A stretch of DNA of 64,000 nucleotides from Variovorax sp. PCZ-1 (GCF_018413605.1 NZ_JAHCDN010000003.1:1-64000), one strand, 5' to 3'; shown: positions 36,094-45,219, counted from the stretch's first letter. A program made the numbers and translations. The notes: generated from the letters alone by a model not told the origin.

Positions 36094-36954
36094 ATGCTGC
36101 AGGCGCGTCTTGGTCTCTATCTCGATCTGATCCGCTGGAATCGCCCGGCGGGATGGCTGCTTCTGCTTTGGCCAACGCTCTCAGCACTGTGGATCGCCGC
36201 AGGCGGCTTCCCCGGCTGGCATTTGATCATCGTCTTCACGCTTGGCACCATCCTCATGCGCAGCGCAGGCTGCTGTGTGAACGATGTGGCCGATGCGGAT
36301 TTTGACAAGCATGTGAAGCGCACGGCGCAGCGGCCGGTGACGAGTGGCAGAGTGGGCAAGAAGGAGGCGCTGCTCTTGGGCGCTTTCCTCGCATTGCTTG
36401 CTTTCGGCCTCGTGCTCACGACGAATGCGGCGACGATACTTTGGTCATTCGCTGCGCTTGCGATTGCCATCGCCTACCCGTTTGCCAAACGCTTCGTCTC
36501 CATGCCCCAAGCCGTGCTCGGCGTAGCTTTTAGCTTCGGCATTCCCATGGCCTTCGCCGCAGTACAAGGACGCGTGCCGCTGCTTGCGTGGATTCTCCTG
36601 CTGGGCAATCTCTTCTGGGTACTGGCCTACGACACCGAATACGCCATGGTTGATCGTGATGATGATTTGCGCATCGGCATGAAAACATCTGCCATCACGC
36701 TTGGGCGATTCGATGTCGCAGCGATCACGCTTTTTTATGTGATTTATATGCTTTTTTGGCTGATTGCCGGCATAGGATCTGCGCCAGCAGCTATTAAATT
36801 GATAGTAATTATTGCTGCAGCTGCGCAAATCTTCTGGCACTGGCAGCTCATCCGCACCCGCTCACGCGAAGGCTGCTTCACCGCATTTCGCCAAAATCAT
36901 TGGCTGGGATTCACGCTGTTTGCTGGTATTGCCGCCGCGAGTTGGTTCCAATAA
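36094..36954 (+). CDS. ubiA: 4-hydroxybenzoate octaprenyltransferase
   Basis: A 286-residue membrane prenyltransferase for ubiquinone synthesis. The two Asp-rich motifs are [15 protein letters not shown] (about residue 64-78) and [16 protein letters not shown] (about 181-196). About eight helices. The segment [16 protein letters not shown] (about residues 224-239) comes from an in-frame reversed copy of the repeat family and forms part of a transmembrane stretch. Confidence 0.95.
   Translation: MLQARLGLYLDLIRWNRPAGWLLLLWPTLSALWIAAGGFPGWHLIIVFTLGTILMRSAGCCVNDVADADFDKHVKRTAQRPVTSGRVGKKEALLLGAFLALLAFGLVLTTNAATILWSFAALAIAIAYPFAKRFVSMPQAVLGVAFSFGIPMAFAAVQGRVPLLAWILLLGNLFWVLAYDTEYAMVDRDDDLRIGMKTSAITLGRFDVAAITLFYVIYMLFWLIAGIGSAPAAIKLIVIIAAAAQIFWHWQLIRTRSREGCFTAFRQNHWLGFTLFAGIAAASWFQ
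36763..36807 (-). repeat. Repeat family, copy 7 (inside ubiA)
   Basis: Minus strand: TTACTATCAATTTAATAGCT then GCTGGCGCAGATCCTATGCC and GGCAAT. In the gene frame it reads [16 protein letters not shown]. Confidence 0.85.
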
Positions 36955-36982
36955 AAAAGGCGGCATGTCCACCGCCCTTTTT
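36954..36982. terminator. Terminator shared by ubiA and the convergent lipoprotein gene
   Basis: AAAAAGGCGG, loop CATGTCCA, CCGCCCTTTTT (one bulged C). A/T runs on both sides allow bidirectional use. Confidence 0.8.
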
Positions 36983-37004
36983 CACAGCTGAGCTGAGTCG
37001 GTAG

Positions 37005-37562
37005 TTAACTTCCGAAATGAATTTGATAGCGAGCGCCATCGCTTGCTAGACAAGCCCCCGTGCCTTGCGTAGCCGCTGTGAAGAGATATTCGCAGCGCAA
37101 GCTGTAGCTTGAGCTTGCAGCATTGGCGATGCCTCGCTGCCCTGCAGCTTGCGCCCAGTTCACTCCACCCTGCACTTGGCTCATGATTTGCCCAAAGCCT
37201 GGATACTGCCGATCCACCCGTGTCGCCTCGCCTTGCAGTGCTTGGCCTTGGTAAGTCACACTGAAACTTCCTCGCCCTGCACCGTTGTCAATCACCGTGG
37301 CTTGCAAAATACCCGCGTTGCGCGCCGCTTCATTCACTGGATACAAGCGCGCTTGCACGGTTTGCCACTGCGGCGCGGCGATGCCGGGGCTTGCAGCGGG
37401 CGTTGGCTGCTGCACCACCACGACAGGTGGCTGCGTAGCTGATTCATAAGGCCGCCCAGTTTTCGGATCCATGGGCACGATAACGCAAGCCGACAGCGCC
37501 GCCACAGCCAACAATGGCACAGCGATCAACGCCGAGCGACGCAGGGATTTCAAATCACTCAT
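37005..37562 (-). CDS. Putative lipoprotein
   Basis: A 185-residue protein. The start MSDLKSLRRSALIAV gives a normal signal peptide ending in the lipobox LSAC (Cys26). After it comes PMDPKTGRPY, a Pro/Val-rich spacer, and a domain with VQARLYPVNEAARNAG and SSYSLRCEYLFTA. I do not recognise the family. It is probably an outer-membrane lipoprotein. It is convergent with ubiA. Confidence 0.75.
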   Translation of the reverse strand: MSDLKSLRRSALIAVPLLAVAALSACVIVPMDPKTGRPYESATQPPVVVVQQPTPAASPGIAAPQWQTVQARLYPVNEAARNAGILQATVIDNGAGRGSFSVTYQGQALQGEATRVDRQYPGFGQIMSQVQGGVNWAQAAGQRGIANAASSSYSLRCEYLFTAATQGTGACLASDGARYQIHFGS

Positions 37563-37691
37563 ACAAACTTTCAAAGCACGGCACATGCCGTGAACGCACT
37601 ATCGCAGGCTGGCAAGTGATGGTGCGAAGACTATGAAAGGTCGAGTTTTTTGATACTTTGAGGCGCAAAGCGCGGCACCGGGGCGCGAAGT

Positions 37692-38597
37692 TCAGCGCCG
37701 ATTGACCAAGATGATGCCCGCGCCCACCAAGGCGATGGCGATGACCAAATTCGGTGTCACTGGCTCGCCCAGCCACAGCGCGGCAAAAAGTAGCGCAAAA
37801 ACAGGCGTCAGAAACACAAAAGCACTCATCTTCCCAGCGGGGTAGCGCGTGAGCATCCACATCCAGAGTAAGTAGCTGGCAAATGCCCCAACTGCGGTCT
37901 GCAAAAACAGCGATAAGAGAGCGAAGCTGCTGAGCTGCCCCATCGCCGGCCAGCTCTCGCCAAAGGCCAGCGAGACAAAGGGCAAGGAGACAGCGCTACA
38001 AGCCAACTGATAAAACAACAAGCGCTCAGCGCTGATCTTGGCCAGGGCAGTCGCGCGAATTGTCACCGTCGTCAGACCCCATGAAGCGCCGGCCAACAGC
38101 GCCAACACATCCCCCATGCGCCCCGCTCCAGCTTTTTGCAAGCTCTCCCAGAGTGCAAACACCACGGCGGCAAATGCACAAAACAATCCGAGCCACTGCA
38201 TGCGATTCATGCGCTCAGCCCGCACAAACAGCGGCAGCAACGCCGCCACCCAAAACGGCGAGGTATAGAGGAACACCGTCACGCGGGATGCGCCTGTGAG
38301 GTTCAGGGCGAGATAGATGCAAACAAATTCAAAACTGAACAAGCCGCCCGCGAACAAACCGACCCAGAGCGTGCCATCACGTACAAACAGTGAAATACCA
38401 CGCGCTTTACACCATATCATGAGCAGCAGCGTCGCGCCCATGGCACGCACTGCAGATTGAAAGACCGGTGGCACTTCACTGATCGTTGCCTTGGCGAGCA
38501 CTTGCTGAAAGCCCCAAAACAGGCAGCAGCCCAGCAACAAAACAATGGCCAAGCCATCCAGATGATCCTTACGCTCAGTCTGCACTGCCGAACTCAC
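37692..38597 (-). CDS. EamA/DMT-family transporter
   Basis: A 301-residue protein with ten helices in two EamA repeats, closing with FLTPVFALLFAALWLGEPVT. The first repeat has VFQSAVRAMGATLLLMIW. These proteins export amino acids or metabolites. The start overlaps the flavin reductase stop by four bases, so the two are one operon. Confidence 0.88.
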   Translation of the reverse strand: MSSAVQTERKDHLDGLAIVLLLGCCLFWGFQQVLAKATISEVPPVFQSAVRAMGATLLLMIWCKARGISLFVRDGTLWVGLFAGGLFSFEFVCIYLALNLTGASRVTVFLYTSPFWVAALLPLFVRAERMNRMQWLGLFCAFAAVVFALWESLQKAGAGRMGDVLALLAGASWGLTTVTIRATALAKISAERLLFYQLACSAVSLPFVSLAFGESWPAMGQLSSFALLSLFLQTAVGAFASYLLWMWMLTRYPAGKMSAFVFLTPVFALLFAALWLGEPVTPNLVIAIALVGAGIILVNRR

Positions 38598-39088
38598 AGG
38601 GGATGCTCTGTATAAAACTTGCCGCCATGAAACAGCAGCGGCGCTCGCGTTGAGTCATGCTGGCAAGCAAGCACCTCCCCAACTAGGATCACATGGTCGC
38701 CCTCTGGGTATTGGCTGCGGCTCGTGCATTCAAATACCGCTGCGCAGCCTGGCAGCAGAGGCACGCCGCCCAGGCCTTCTTGCAGAGCCAAACCCTCAAA
38801 GCGATTGGTCGTCTTGCTTGCAAAACGCTCAGCCAAACTCTGCTGCTCCACAGCCAACACATGAATCGCGTAATGTTTGGCATGCAAAAACGCTTGCAAT
38901 GAGCCTGCTTTGAGACCAAGACTCCAGAGCACCAGTGGCGGCGTCAGAGAGACAGAGTTGAACGAATTGGCTGTCAGCCCAATCATGCTGCCATCACTCG
39001 CACGCGTGGTCACGATCGTCACACCAGTTGCAAACAAGCCGAGAGCGGCGCGCAAAGCGGCAGGCGGAGGGGAAGAAGCTAGAGTCAT
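38594..39088 (-). CDS. Flavin reductase-like protein
   Basis: A 164-residue protein with the flavin reductase domain: ALGLFATGVTIVTTRASDGS, IGLTANSFNSVSLTPPLVLW and GDHVILVGEV. The family supplies reduced FMN or FAD to a partner monooxygenase. No monooxygenase is adjacent. It overlaps the EamA gene and is divergent from a NicX-like gene, 55 bases away, so a shared promoter region is possible. Confidence 0.88.
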   Translation of the reverse strand: MTLASSPPPAALRAALGLFATGVTIVTTRASDGSMIGLTANSFNSVSLTPPLVLWSLGLKAGSLQAFLHAKHYAIHVLAVEQQSLAERFASKTTNRFEGLALQEGLGGVPLLPGCAAVFECTSRSQYPEGDHVILVGEVLACQHDSTRAPLLFHGGKFYTEHPL

Positions 39089-39143
39089 GAGTCAGTGTAT
39101 TTTCATGTAGTATGCCCGCAGATGAGATGCCACACACGCAGCC

Positions 39144-40214
39144 ATGACAAATCACAACCACATTGAGCCCCATTGGATCGACTGCTTCGAAGCGCTTTTG
39201 CGCCGCTGCGCTCTGCACAGCGGCGAGACAGCGGCGATTCTCTGCGAGAGTCAATCGCGGATTGAGCTCATAGAAGCCATGCGCCACGCCTGTGCACGCA
39301 TCGGCGCGCAGGCCTTCACGCTGAGCTTGCCCACACGGCCTGCCTCCACCCAGCCACCCACACCCATCATCCGCTCCACGGGTGCGAGCACGGCCATTGC
39401 GGGTATCGCTCCCGTGATTCAAGCCTTGGCGGGCAGCCATATGGTGATTGATTGCACGGTGGAAGGCCTGATGCACGCCCCAGAGCTGCCCGCGATCTTA
39501 AAGGGCAACGGCACAAATCAGCCACGTGTGATTTATGTGAGCAACGAACATCCCGAAGCTCTGTGTCGCCTCCTGCCCGATGATGCGCTGGAGCAAGCAG
39601 TGAAAGCGCATAGCAAGCGCTTGCGCAGTGTGAAAAAAATGCATGTGAGCAGCAGCGCGGGTACCGATTTGCACATCGGCCTAGAAGGCGCACCCAGCGG
39701 CGGCAATTGGGGCTACACCGCCAAGCCCGGCACGATGACGCATTTTCCTGGTGGCCTCGTGCTCGCCTTCCCCCAAGCGGGTAGCGTGAATGGCCGCTTG
39801 GTGCTCGGTGTAGGTGACGTGAATTTGGCTTTCAAACGGTACATCGAGCAAGCCATATCGCTCACCATCGAGAACGATCACATCACAAGGATCGAAGGCT
39901 CAGGTGTGGATGCGCAACTCATGCGCGAATACCTCGCTGCTTGGGAGGCGCGCGATGGCCACAAGGCGGCTTATGCTGTCTCGCATATTGGCTACGGCCT
40001 CCATCCCGCCGCACGGTTTGACAGCATGGCCATGTTCGACAAGCGCGATTTCAACGGCACAGAATTGCGCTGCGCTGCAGGCAGTTTTCTCTACAGCACG
40101 GGCGCAAACGAAACGGCTGGGCGCTACACGCTGGGGCATTTCGATCTGCCCATGAAGCATTGTACGATCACGCTGGATGAAGCGGTGGTGGTGAACGAAG
40201 GCCGCTTGGCTTAG
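39144..40214 (+). CDS. NicX-like 2,5-dihydroxypyridine dioxygenase family protein
   Basis: A 356-residue protein similar in layout to NicX, the Fe-dependent dioxygenase that opens 2,5-dihydroxypyridine, and to M29 aminopeptidases. Motifs: VSSSAGTDLHIGLEG, GYTAKPGTMTHFPGGLVLAF and VGDVNLAFKRYIE. The probable metal ligands are His281 (SHIGYG) and the H-x-D at 332-334 (GHFDLP), as in NicX. The N-terminal 130 residues are more divergent. The substrate is not known; no other nicotinate pathway gene is in the window. Confidence 0.72.
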   Translation: MTNHNHIEPHWIDCFEALLRRCALHSGETAAILCESQSRIELIEAMRHACARIGAQAFTLSLPTRPASTQPPTPIIRSTGASTAIAGIAPVIQALAGSHMVIDCTVEGLMHAPELPAILKGNGTNQPRVIYVSNEHPEALCRLLPDDALEQAVKAHSKRLRSVKKMHVSSSAGTDLHIGLEGAPSGGNWGYTAKPGTMTHFPGGLVLAFPQAGSVNGRLVLGVGDVNLAFKRYIEQAISLTIENDHITRIEGSGVDAQLMREYLAAWEARDGHKAAYAVSHIGYGLHPAARFDSMAMFDKRDFNGTELRCAAGSFLYSTGANETAGRYTLGHFDLPMKHCTITLDEAVVVNEGRLA

Positions 40215-40654
40215 CTGTTGGCGCGCTTCTTGAGCCAGCGCATCAGTGCGCCTACGTAAGGAAGCTTCTCGTAAAGCTCTTCTGCCGCATCCCAATAATC
40301 ACGATGAAATGCAATCTTGCCATCAGAGGTGAGCTGCAAATGTGAGCAACCACGCACGGTTTGAACTGTCACCGTATCAAAGCGCTTGAAGCGGAATTTG
40401 AAATCCCAGACGATGAAGCATTGATCGCCTTGGGTCACGGTCGTCGTCACCACGAAATGCGGCTCGTGCAAGGCGACGTACATATGGCTGAAGATGCGCT
40501 TGACATCCTCCAAGCCGCGTACTTCGTTAAACGGGTCTTTGAAATAGGCATCGTTCTCATAGAACTCGCCCATACGCTGTACTGAAGCGGGTTGCAGTGT
40601 TTCAAAGAAATCGACGATGCTTTGTACGCGTGGATCTGGGCTGGTGTGAGGCAT
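40211..40654 (-). CDS. SnoaL-like/NTF2-fold protein
   Basis: A 147-residue cone-fold protein (IVDFFETLQPASVQRM, DAYFKDPFNEVRG, FHRDYWDAAEELYEKLP). It is the last gene of the minus-strand lipid-type cluster, 9 bases after the SDR gene. Homologues accompany Cfa-like and DUF1365 genes in several proteobacteria. No enzyme activity is established. Its stop overlaps the convergent NicX-like gene stop by four bases. Confidence 0.85.
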   Translation of the reverse strand: MPHTSPDPRVQSIVDFFETLQPASVQRMGEFYENDAYFKDPFNEVRGLEDVKRIFSHMYVALHEPHFVVTTTVTQGDQCFIVWDFKFRFKRFDTVTVQTVRGCSHLQLTSDGKIAFHRDYWDAAEELYEKLPYVGALMRWLKKRANS

Positions 40655-40663
40655 AGTCGAATC

Positions 40664-41434
40664 TTAAAGCCCGGTAAACTGGCGTGTCATTTTGAAATAC
40701 AAGCCGTGCGGTGCGCTGCGCATGAGCTTGAGCCAAGCGGTAAAGCGCTTGGGGAAATGCATTTCGAATTTCCCAGCCTCCCAGCCCGAAATGATCTCTC
40801 GCGCAGCTTGCTCTGGCTTGATCAATGCTGGCATACGGAAGGTGTTTTGCGAGGTGAGCGGTGTTTCAACAAAACCTGGATTGATAACACTCACACCCAA
40901 GCCTTCGTCATGTAAATCGATATACAGCGCCTCAGCCATATTGATCATGGCGGCTTTGGTGGGGCCGTAGGCCAAGGATTTTGGCAAACCGCGAAAGCCT
41001 GCCACGCTCGATACATAACTCAAATGCCCTCGCTTAGCCCTGAGCATGGCAGGCAACACGGCTTCTGTGACGTAGGCTGCGCCGATGTAGTTGACCTGCA
41101 TGTGCTGCGCCATGATGGAGCTTTTGAGCTCCTGCGCACGTAATGGCTGATAAATACCTGCGCAATACATCATGAGATCTAAGCCGCCCTCAGCAACCAG
41201 TTTGTTCGCTGCTGCTTTCACACCGGCTTCATCTGTAGCGTCCAGCTGAAGGGTTTGCAGACCCGGGTATTGCGCAGTTAACTCCTGCAAAGGCGATGCG
41301 CTGCGCGCCGACACAATCACCTTCGCACCCGCCATATGCAGCGCCACAGCCGTTGCTCGGCCAATGCCTGTGGATGCGCCCACGAGCCAGGCACGTTTTC
41401 CATGCCAATCAGTGATCTTGGGGTTCAGGCTCAT
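40664..41434 (-). CDS. Short-chain dehydrogenase/reductase
   Basis: A 256-residue SDR. The cofactor motif is LVGASTGIGRATAV; the catalytic set is Ser (SYVSSVAG) and YGPTK (Tyr-x-x-x-Lys). A long C-terminal region may touch membranes (KRFTAWLKLMRSAPHGLYFK). It is in the cluster with Cfa-like, DUF1365 and FAD genes, so a lipid or carbonyl substrate is likely, by context only. Confidence 0.9.
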   Translation of the reverse strand: MSLNPKITDWHGKRAWLVGASTGIGRATAVALHMAGAKVIVSARSASPLQELTAQYPGLQTLQLDATDEAGVKAAANKLVAEGGLDLMMYCAGIYQPLRAQELKSSIMAQHMQVNYIGAAYVTEAVLPAMLRAKRGHLSYVSSVAGFRGLPKSLAYGPTKAAMINMAEALYIDLHDEGLGVSVINPGFVETPLTSQNTFRMPALIKPEQAAREIISGWEAGKFEMHFPKRFTAWLKLMRSAPHGLYFKMTRQFTGL

Positions 41435-41460
41435 GGGTACTTCTTTGTTTTTAAGTTCTA

Positions 41461-41491
41461 AAATTAATTGGGTTCTGACCCCAATTAATTT
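41461..41491. repeat. Perfect inverted repeat at the DUF3833 stop
   Basis: AAATTAATTGGG, loop TTCTGAC, CCCAATTAATTT: 12-bp arms without mismatch. The minus-strand core TTGGGGTCAGAACCCAATT resembles REP elements linked to REP-associated transposases. It overlaps the stop of the DUF3833 gene and could act as a partial terminator. Confidence 0.7.
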
Positions 41492-42051
41492 CTTTTAGTG
41501 AAGGTAACGACGAGTTCACCGAGGGTGATGCCGAATTTACTCATCGTGGCTTTGTTAATGACGACCTTGTTATCCATCTGGTACATCCAGTCGTCAAACT
41601 GCACTTCATACACTTTGCCATCCACCGGCAGCGCCAGCGTGTAGCCCCAGCGGAAGGCGTTGCCGCGCTGCTCGCCGTTGCCGATACCCACCACATCGTC
41701 TGCTCGCCCCTCGTAGCGCACGATGCCATCTGCTCCAGTGAGGCGTTTCATGCGCCAGATGCGTTTTTCTTTCTTGCCATCGCTGTAGACGAAATCTTCA
41801 TCCAAGATGCCTTCTTCACCGTTCCAAGTGCAATTCATGGTGACGATAAATCGGCGCACCACTTTGCCCGAGCGATCAGTGAAGATGCCCCAGCCATCGA
41901 CCATGCCGTTGAAATAATTTTTCAGATCAAAGACGGGTTTTTCATTGGCGTAGTCAGCCACTTGCGGGCGCGTACCGCAGCCGGTGAGAGCCAAGGTGGC
42001 AGCTGCGCTGCCCGCAGCAAGCAATAAACGACGCGTGGGTAAGGTTGACAT
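41485..42051 (-). CDS. DUF3833 family lipoprotein
   Basis: A 188-residue protein. The start MSTLPTRRLLLAAGSA gives an RR-containing signal and the lipobox LTGC. The mature part (PVFDLKNYFNGMVDGWGIFT, FVYSDGKKEKRIWRM, KATMSKFGITLGELVVTF) matches DUF3833 as I remember it. It is a cluster member, and the upstream MFS stop lies 12 bases before this start. Function unknown; the fold is probably beta-barrel, lipocalin-like. Confidence 0.85.
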   Translation of the reverse strand: MSTLPTRRLLLAAGSAAATLALTGCGTRPQVADYANEKPVFDLKNYFNGMVDGWGIFTDRSGKVVRRFIVTMNCTWNGEEGILDEDFVYSDGKKEKRIWRMKRLTGADGIVRYEGRADDVVGIGNGEQRGNAFRWGYTLALPVDGKVYEVQFDDWMYQMDNKVVINKATMSKFGITLGELVVTFTKRN

Positions 42052-42063
42052 CTGATGCTCCAT

Positions 42064-43359
42064 TCAAGAGAATTTTTGACCTTTGGCCGCGATAAACAAC
42101 GCACCAGACGCTATCAATTTAAGAGCGCATGGCAGCACACAATAAGCAATGATGAGTGCTTGTAGCGCCTGCGGATCACGCGCACCTGGTGTGTAGCCGA
42201 ACACATCGAGCAAAGGCAGCGCCAGCCCTGCGGCCAACGCCATATTGAGTTTGGTGGCGAAGTTCCACCAACCATAATAAGCACCCTCATGCTGGCCATG
42301 GTCACCTTGCGCAGCGATGGCACCTGTGAGCAGGGCACTGGGGAAAGCCAAGTCCGCGCCCAGCGCGATGCCCGAGAGCGCACATACGGCCGCGTAAGCC
42401 CAGACATCACCCGCGCCAAGTGTTGCTGCCCATATGAACACCAGGATAGACAACAACATGCTGACCAGCCAACCCCAAGCTAAGCCGATGCGCTTCACAA
42501 CTTGCATCCAACCGGGGATTGCTAATGCGCCAGCAATGAAATATGTGCCAAGAAACACGCCCTCTAAATTTTTGGGTGCTTGCAATAAATCCTGTACAAA
42601 GAAAAGTACAAGGGTCGCCGGTACAGCGCTAGCAATACCGTTCAAAATAAAAATCAGCATCAGCGCGCGAAAACGACTGTTTCCCCATGGCTGCCAAATG
42701 TTTTGCGTGGTTTGTGTTGCCACATCGCGTTGAGCCGGGCGCGGCGCGTGAAACAAAGCCCAAAGCCCAAGAGCCAACAAAGCCACAAACACACTCACCA
42801 TCACAGGTAAGCCAGCCACTATCGGCAAGGTGGACGCGAGTAGTACGCCGATCAAGCCCGGCGCTTCGCGCCAGGCCGCCACGCGCGCGCGGAAAGGCGC
42901 ATCGCCGCCCAGACGAGCGCCCCAGCTTTGATGTGTGACGCTCACAAAACTATATGCCGCATAAGTGACGATCAACGCAAGCGTCGCCCATACCAGGAGA
43001 TTGTTTCCTCTGACGGGCGGAAAAAACAAAGCGGCAAAGCCAAACGCCAAAATCACGGCAACGATACAAGCCATTCGCCAAGCCGCATGCACCGAGCGGC
43101 CGAACAGCCGATCCGCCCAGCTCCCGAGCGCCGGATCAATCACTGCATCGAACAGCCGAGCGCCAAGCAAAATGGCGCCCAATACCGTGAGGCTCATGCC
43201 GAATTCTTTGGCATAGTAATTGGGCAACAAAACATACAGTGGCAAGGCGACAAAGGCCAATGCAATACCTAAAGCGCCATAGCTCAGGCCTTGGCGTGCA
43301 GTCCAAAATGGCGAGCTGGCATGAGCTGTGCTCGCCTTCAAATCCGTGCTTGCATTCAC
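42064..43359 (-). CDS. MFS transporter of the GPH/MFS_2 type
   Basis: A 431-residue protein with 12 helices. GARLFDAVIDPALGSWADR is the family's motif after the second helix, as in melibiose/GPH transporters. In the equivalent clusters of other bacteria a GPH-like transporter accompanies Cfa-like genes, perhaps as a lipid or sterol-like carrier. The start overlaps the upstream gene's stop by four bases. A weak possible copy of the repeat lies at 42098-42126 near its 3' end. Confidence 0.9.
   Translation of the reverse strand: MNASTDLKASTAHASSPFWTARQGLSYGALGIALAFVALPLYVLLPNYYAKEFGMSLTVLGAILLGARLFDAVIDPALGSWADRLFGRSVHAAWRMACIVAVILAFGFAALFFPPVRGNNLLVWATLALIVTYAAYSFVSVTHQSWGARLGGDAPFRARVAAWREAPGLIGVLLASTLPIVAGLPVMVSVFVALLALGLWALFHAPRPAQRDVATQTTQNIWQPWGNSRFRALMLIFILNGIASAVPATLVLFFVQDLLQAPKNLEGVFLGTYFIAGALAIPGWMQVVKRIGLAWGWLVSMLLSILVFIWAATLGAGDVWAYAAVCALSGIALGADLAFPSALLTGAIAAQGDHGQHEGAYYGWWNFATKLNMALAAGLALPLLDVFGYTPGARDPQALQALIIAYCVLPCALKLIASGALFIAAKGQKFS
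42098..42126 (-). repeat. Possible diverged copy of the repeat family (inside MFS gene)
   Basis: Minus strand: GCTCTTAAATTGATAGC followed by GTCTGGTGCG. Only the dyad half and spacing match; it would read ALKLIASGAL in the same frame as copies 4 and 9. Weak. Confidence 0.3.
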
Positions 43360-43958
43360 TGCTTGGCGCCGCCGCTAGCGGCTCCAGTTGCCATACCTAT
43401 CAGCGCGCTGCGCATCTTGGGTTCACTCGTCTTCGGGCTGAGCCAAATACCAAAAAACAATCGCGTGAATTCTTCATCACGCACCTCGCCTATGGATTTG
43501 CCATTAAGCGTGAAGCTGGCTGAGCCATCCGGCCGATGAATGCCAATCAATTGATCGCCTTTCTTCACATCGGGAAAGGTCTTCTTCATGGTGTCTAACC
43601 ACTGCGCGGCTTTTTCATCGCTCACTTGCCCCAAGCGCCGCATTTCTTTCAGGGAACGCTCTGCGATCATCGTGCCACTGAAATTGCGCAAATAGCGCAG
43701 CTCCAACGCGAAAGGCTCCGTGCTGTAATTCGCGGCAGAAAAGCTCTCTGCAGCCCATAGTTTGGCATCGTAAATATTGAAGCCATAAACCACCAAGCGC
43801 GCTTGCCCAAACGCTTTAGCATTGCCTACGCCCTGGGACACAGAGGGTGGTACCGCAGGGCTTGCAGCATGAGAATATTGACCAATACCCGCCATCAAAC
43901 CAGCGCAGAGTGCTATTGAAAAAGTAGCGCTTGAGATCTGAGAAAAAAACATGGGCAT
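43356..43958 (-). CDS. Chalcone isomerase-like exported protein
   Basis: A 200-residue protein starting MPMFFSQISSAT after GAGGAT. The signal peptide (about residues 1-30) includes an in-frame copy of the repeat (ATFSIALCAGLMAG). The mature part has RLVVYGFNIYDAKLWAAES, RNFSGTMIAERSLKEMRRL and VRDEEFTRLFFGIWLSP, which fit the chalcone-isomerase-like (CHI-like) fold, known for fatty-acid-binding members. The enzyme activity of bacterial members is unproven. It follows the Cfa-like gene. Confidence 0.82.
   Translation of the reverse strand: MPMFFSQISSATFSIALCAGLMAGIGQYSHAASPAVPPSVSQGVGNAKAFGQARLVVYGFNIYDAKLWAAESFSAANYSTEPFALELRYLRNFSGTMIAERSLKEMRRLGQVSDEKAAQWLDTMKKTFPDVKKGDQLIGIHRPDGSASFTLNGKSIGEVRDEEFTRLFFGIWLSPKTSEPKMRSALIGMATGAASGGAKQ
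43887..43928 (-). repeat. Repeat family, copy 9 (inside signal peptide of CHI-like gene)
   Basis: Minus strand: GCTACTTTTTCAATAGCA then CTCTGCGCTGGTTTGATGGC and GGGT. It encodes ATFSIALCAGLMAG, the hydrophobic core of the signal peptide. Confidence 0.7.
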
Positions 43959-43969
43959 GGTACTTATCC

Positions 43970-45199
43970 TCAAGGTTTAAGCAGTGTGAACTGCATCACA
44001 TCAATGTTCTGCTCTTCAAAAGCAGCTTCACAATAAGCCAGATAAAACTCCCAGGTGCGCATGAATTTTTCGTCAAAGCCTAAAGGCTCGATGACTGCGC
44101 GCTTTTGCAGAAAATCGGCTCGCCAGCGACGGCAGGTTTCGGCATAGTCCTTACCGAATGCAAATTGATCTACCACTTGCAAACCTGCCGCTTGTGCAGC
44201 CTTTCGAAATTCGCTGGGGCTAGGCAGGCAACCGCCTGGGAAGATATATTGCTGAATGAAATCAGTGGATTTCACATAGCGCTCAAAGAGTGCATCATCA
44301 ATCGTGATCGCTTGTATGCAGGCGCGGCCGCCGCTTTTGAGCAAGCGCGATACGGTGGAGAAATACTCAGCCCAATACTCGCGCCCCACCGCCTCTACCA
44401 TTTCAATAGAGCAAATCGCATCAAAAGGCGCATCGCTGATATCGCGGTAATCCTGCAGGCGAAGATCGGTGTGTCCTGCTTTACCAATGGAGTCCATGCG
44501 CGCTTTTGCAAACCCCAATTGCTCAGTGGAAAGAGTTACGCCGGTGATATTGGCATCAAATTCTTTCGCGGCGATTTCAGCCAAACCACCCCAACCGCAA
44601 CCAATTTCAAGCACGCGATCGTAAGGCTTCACATCTGCCATACGCAGCGCGCGGCGCACCTTGGCGTATTGCGCATCGATCATGGGCTTGGTGAAATCGC
44701 CCTCAAACCAAGCGCTGGAATAGCTCATGCTCTTATCCAGCCAGAGCTCATAAAACGCATTACCCAGGTCGTAGTGGGCATGGATGTTTTTCTGCGAATT
44801 GGCCTTGGTATTGCGATTGAGCAAATGCTTGATACGGTAGGCTAAGCGACCCAGCCATGTGCCATAAATGATGTCTTCCACTTCGCGGCGGTTGGCTACA
44901 AACACACGCAGCACATTAGCCAGGTTGGGAGTGCTCCATTCGCCTGCAATATAGCTTTCAGCGAAGCCGATGTCGCCCGATTTGAGCGCAGCGGCGCAAA
45001 CATTCCAGTTATGCAGATTTAAATTGCCGTGGATCGCTGCCTGACCACTGGGTTGCCCAAAATGTTGCATGCTGCCATCGGGCATTTGAACCGTGAGTGA
45101 GCCATGTTTGAGCTGCTGCAACAGCTTCAAGCAGGTGCGTGCTGCTGCTGGTGCACTGCTAGGGATCTCGAATGAATGAGTAGAGGTAGTGGCTTGCAT
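43970..45199 (-). CDS. Cfa-family SAM-dependent fatty-acyl methyltransferase
   Basis: A 409-residue protein starting MQATTSTHSFE. The SAM motif LEIGCGWGG (197-205) and SIEMVEAVGREYW (264-276) place it with cyclopropane-fatty-acid synthases. The segment where E. coli Cfa has the bicarbonate-binding His (LLHTIG) reads IQAITIDD (295-302) here, so that His is missing. Related enzymes of light or singlet-oxygen regulons methylate unsaturated acyl chains instead, as in furan fatty acid synthesis. Substrate: membrane phospholipid acyl chains, by inference. Confidence 0.9.
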   Translation of the reverse strand: MQATTSTHSFEIPSSAPAAARTCLKLLQQLKHGSLTVQMPDGSMQHFGQPSGQAAIHGNLNLHNWNVCAAALKSGDIGFAESYIAGEWSTPNLANVLRVFVANRREVEDIIYGTWLGRLAYRIKHLLNRNTKANSQKNIHAHYDLGNAFYELWLDKSMSYSSAWFEGDFTKPMIDAQYAKVRRALRMADVKPYDRVLEIGCGWGGLAEIAAKEFDANITGVTLSTEQLGFAKARMDSIGKAGHTDLRLQDYRDISDAPFDAICSIEMVEAVGREYWAEYFSTVSRLLKSGGRACIQAITIDDALFERYVKSTDFIQQYIFPGGCLPSPSEFRKAAQAAGLQVVDQFAFGKDYAETCRRWRADFLQKRAVIEPLGFDEKFMRTWEFYLAYCEAAFEEQNIDVMQFTLLKP

Positions 45200-45219
45200 G
45201 TGAAGGATATTTGTTAGTT

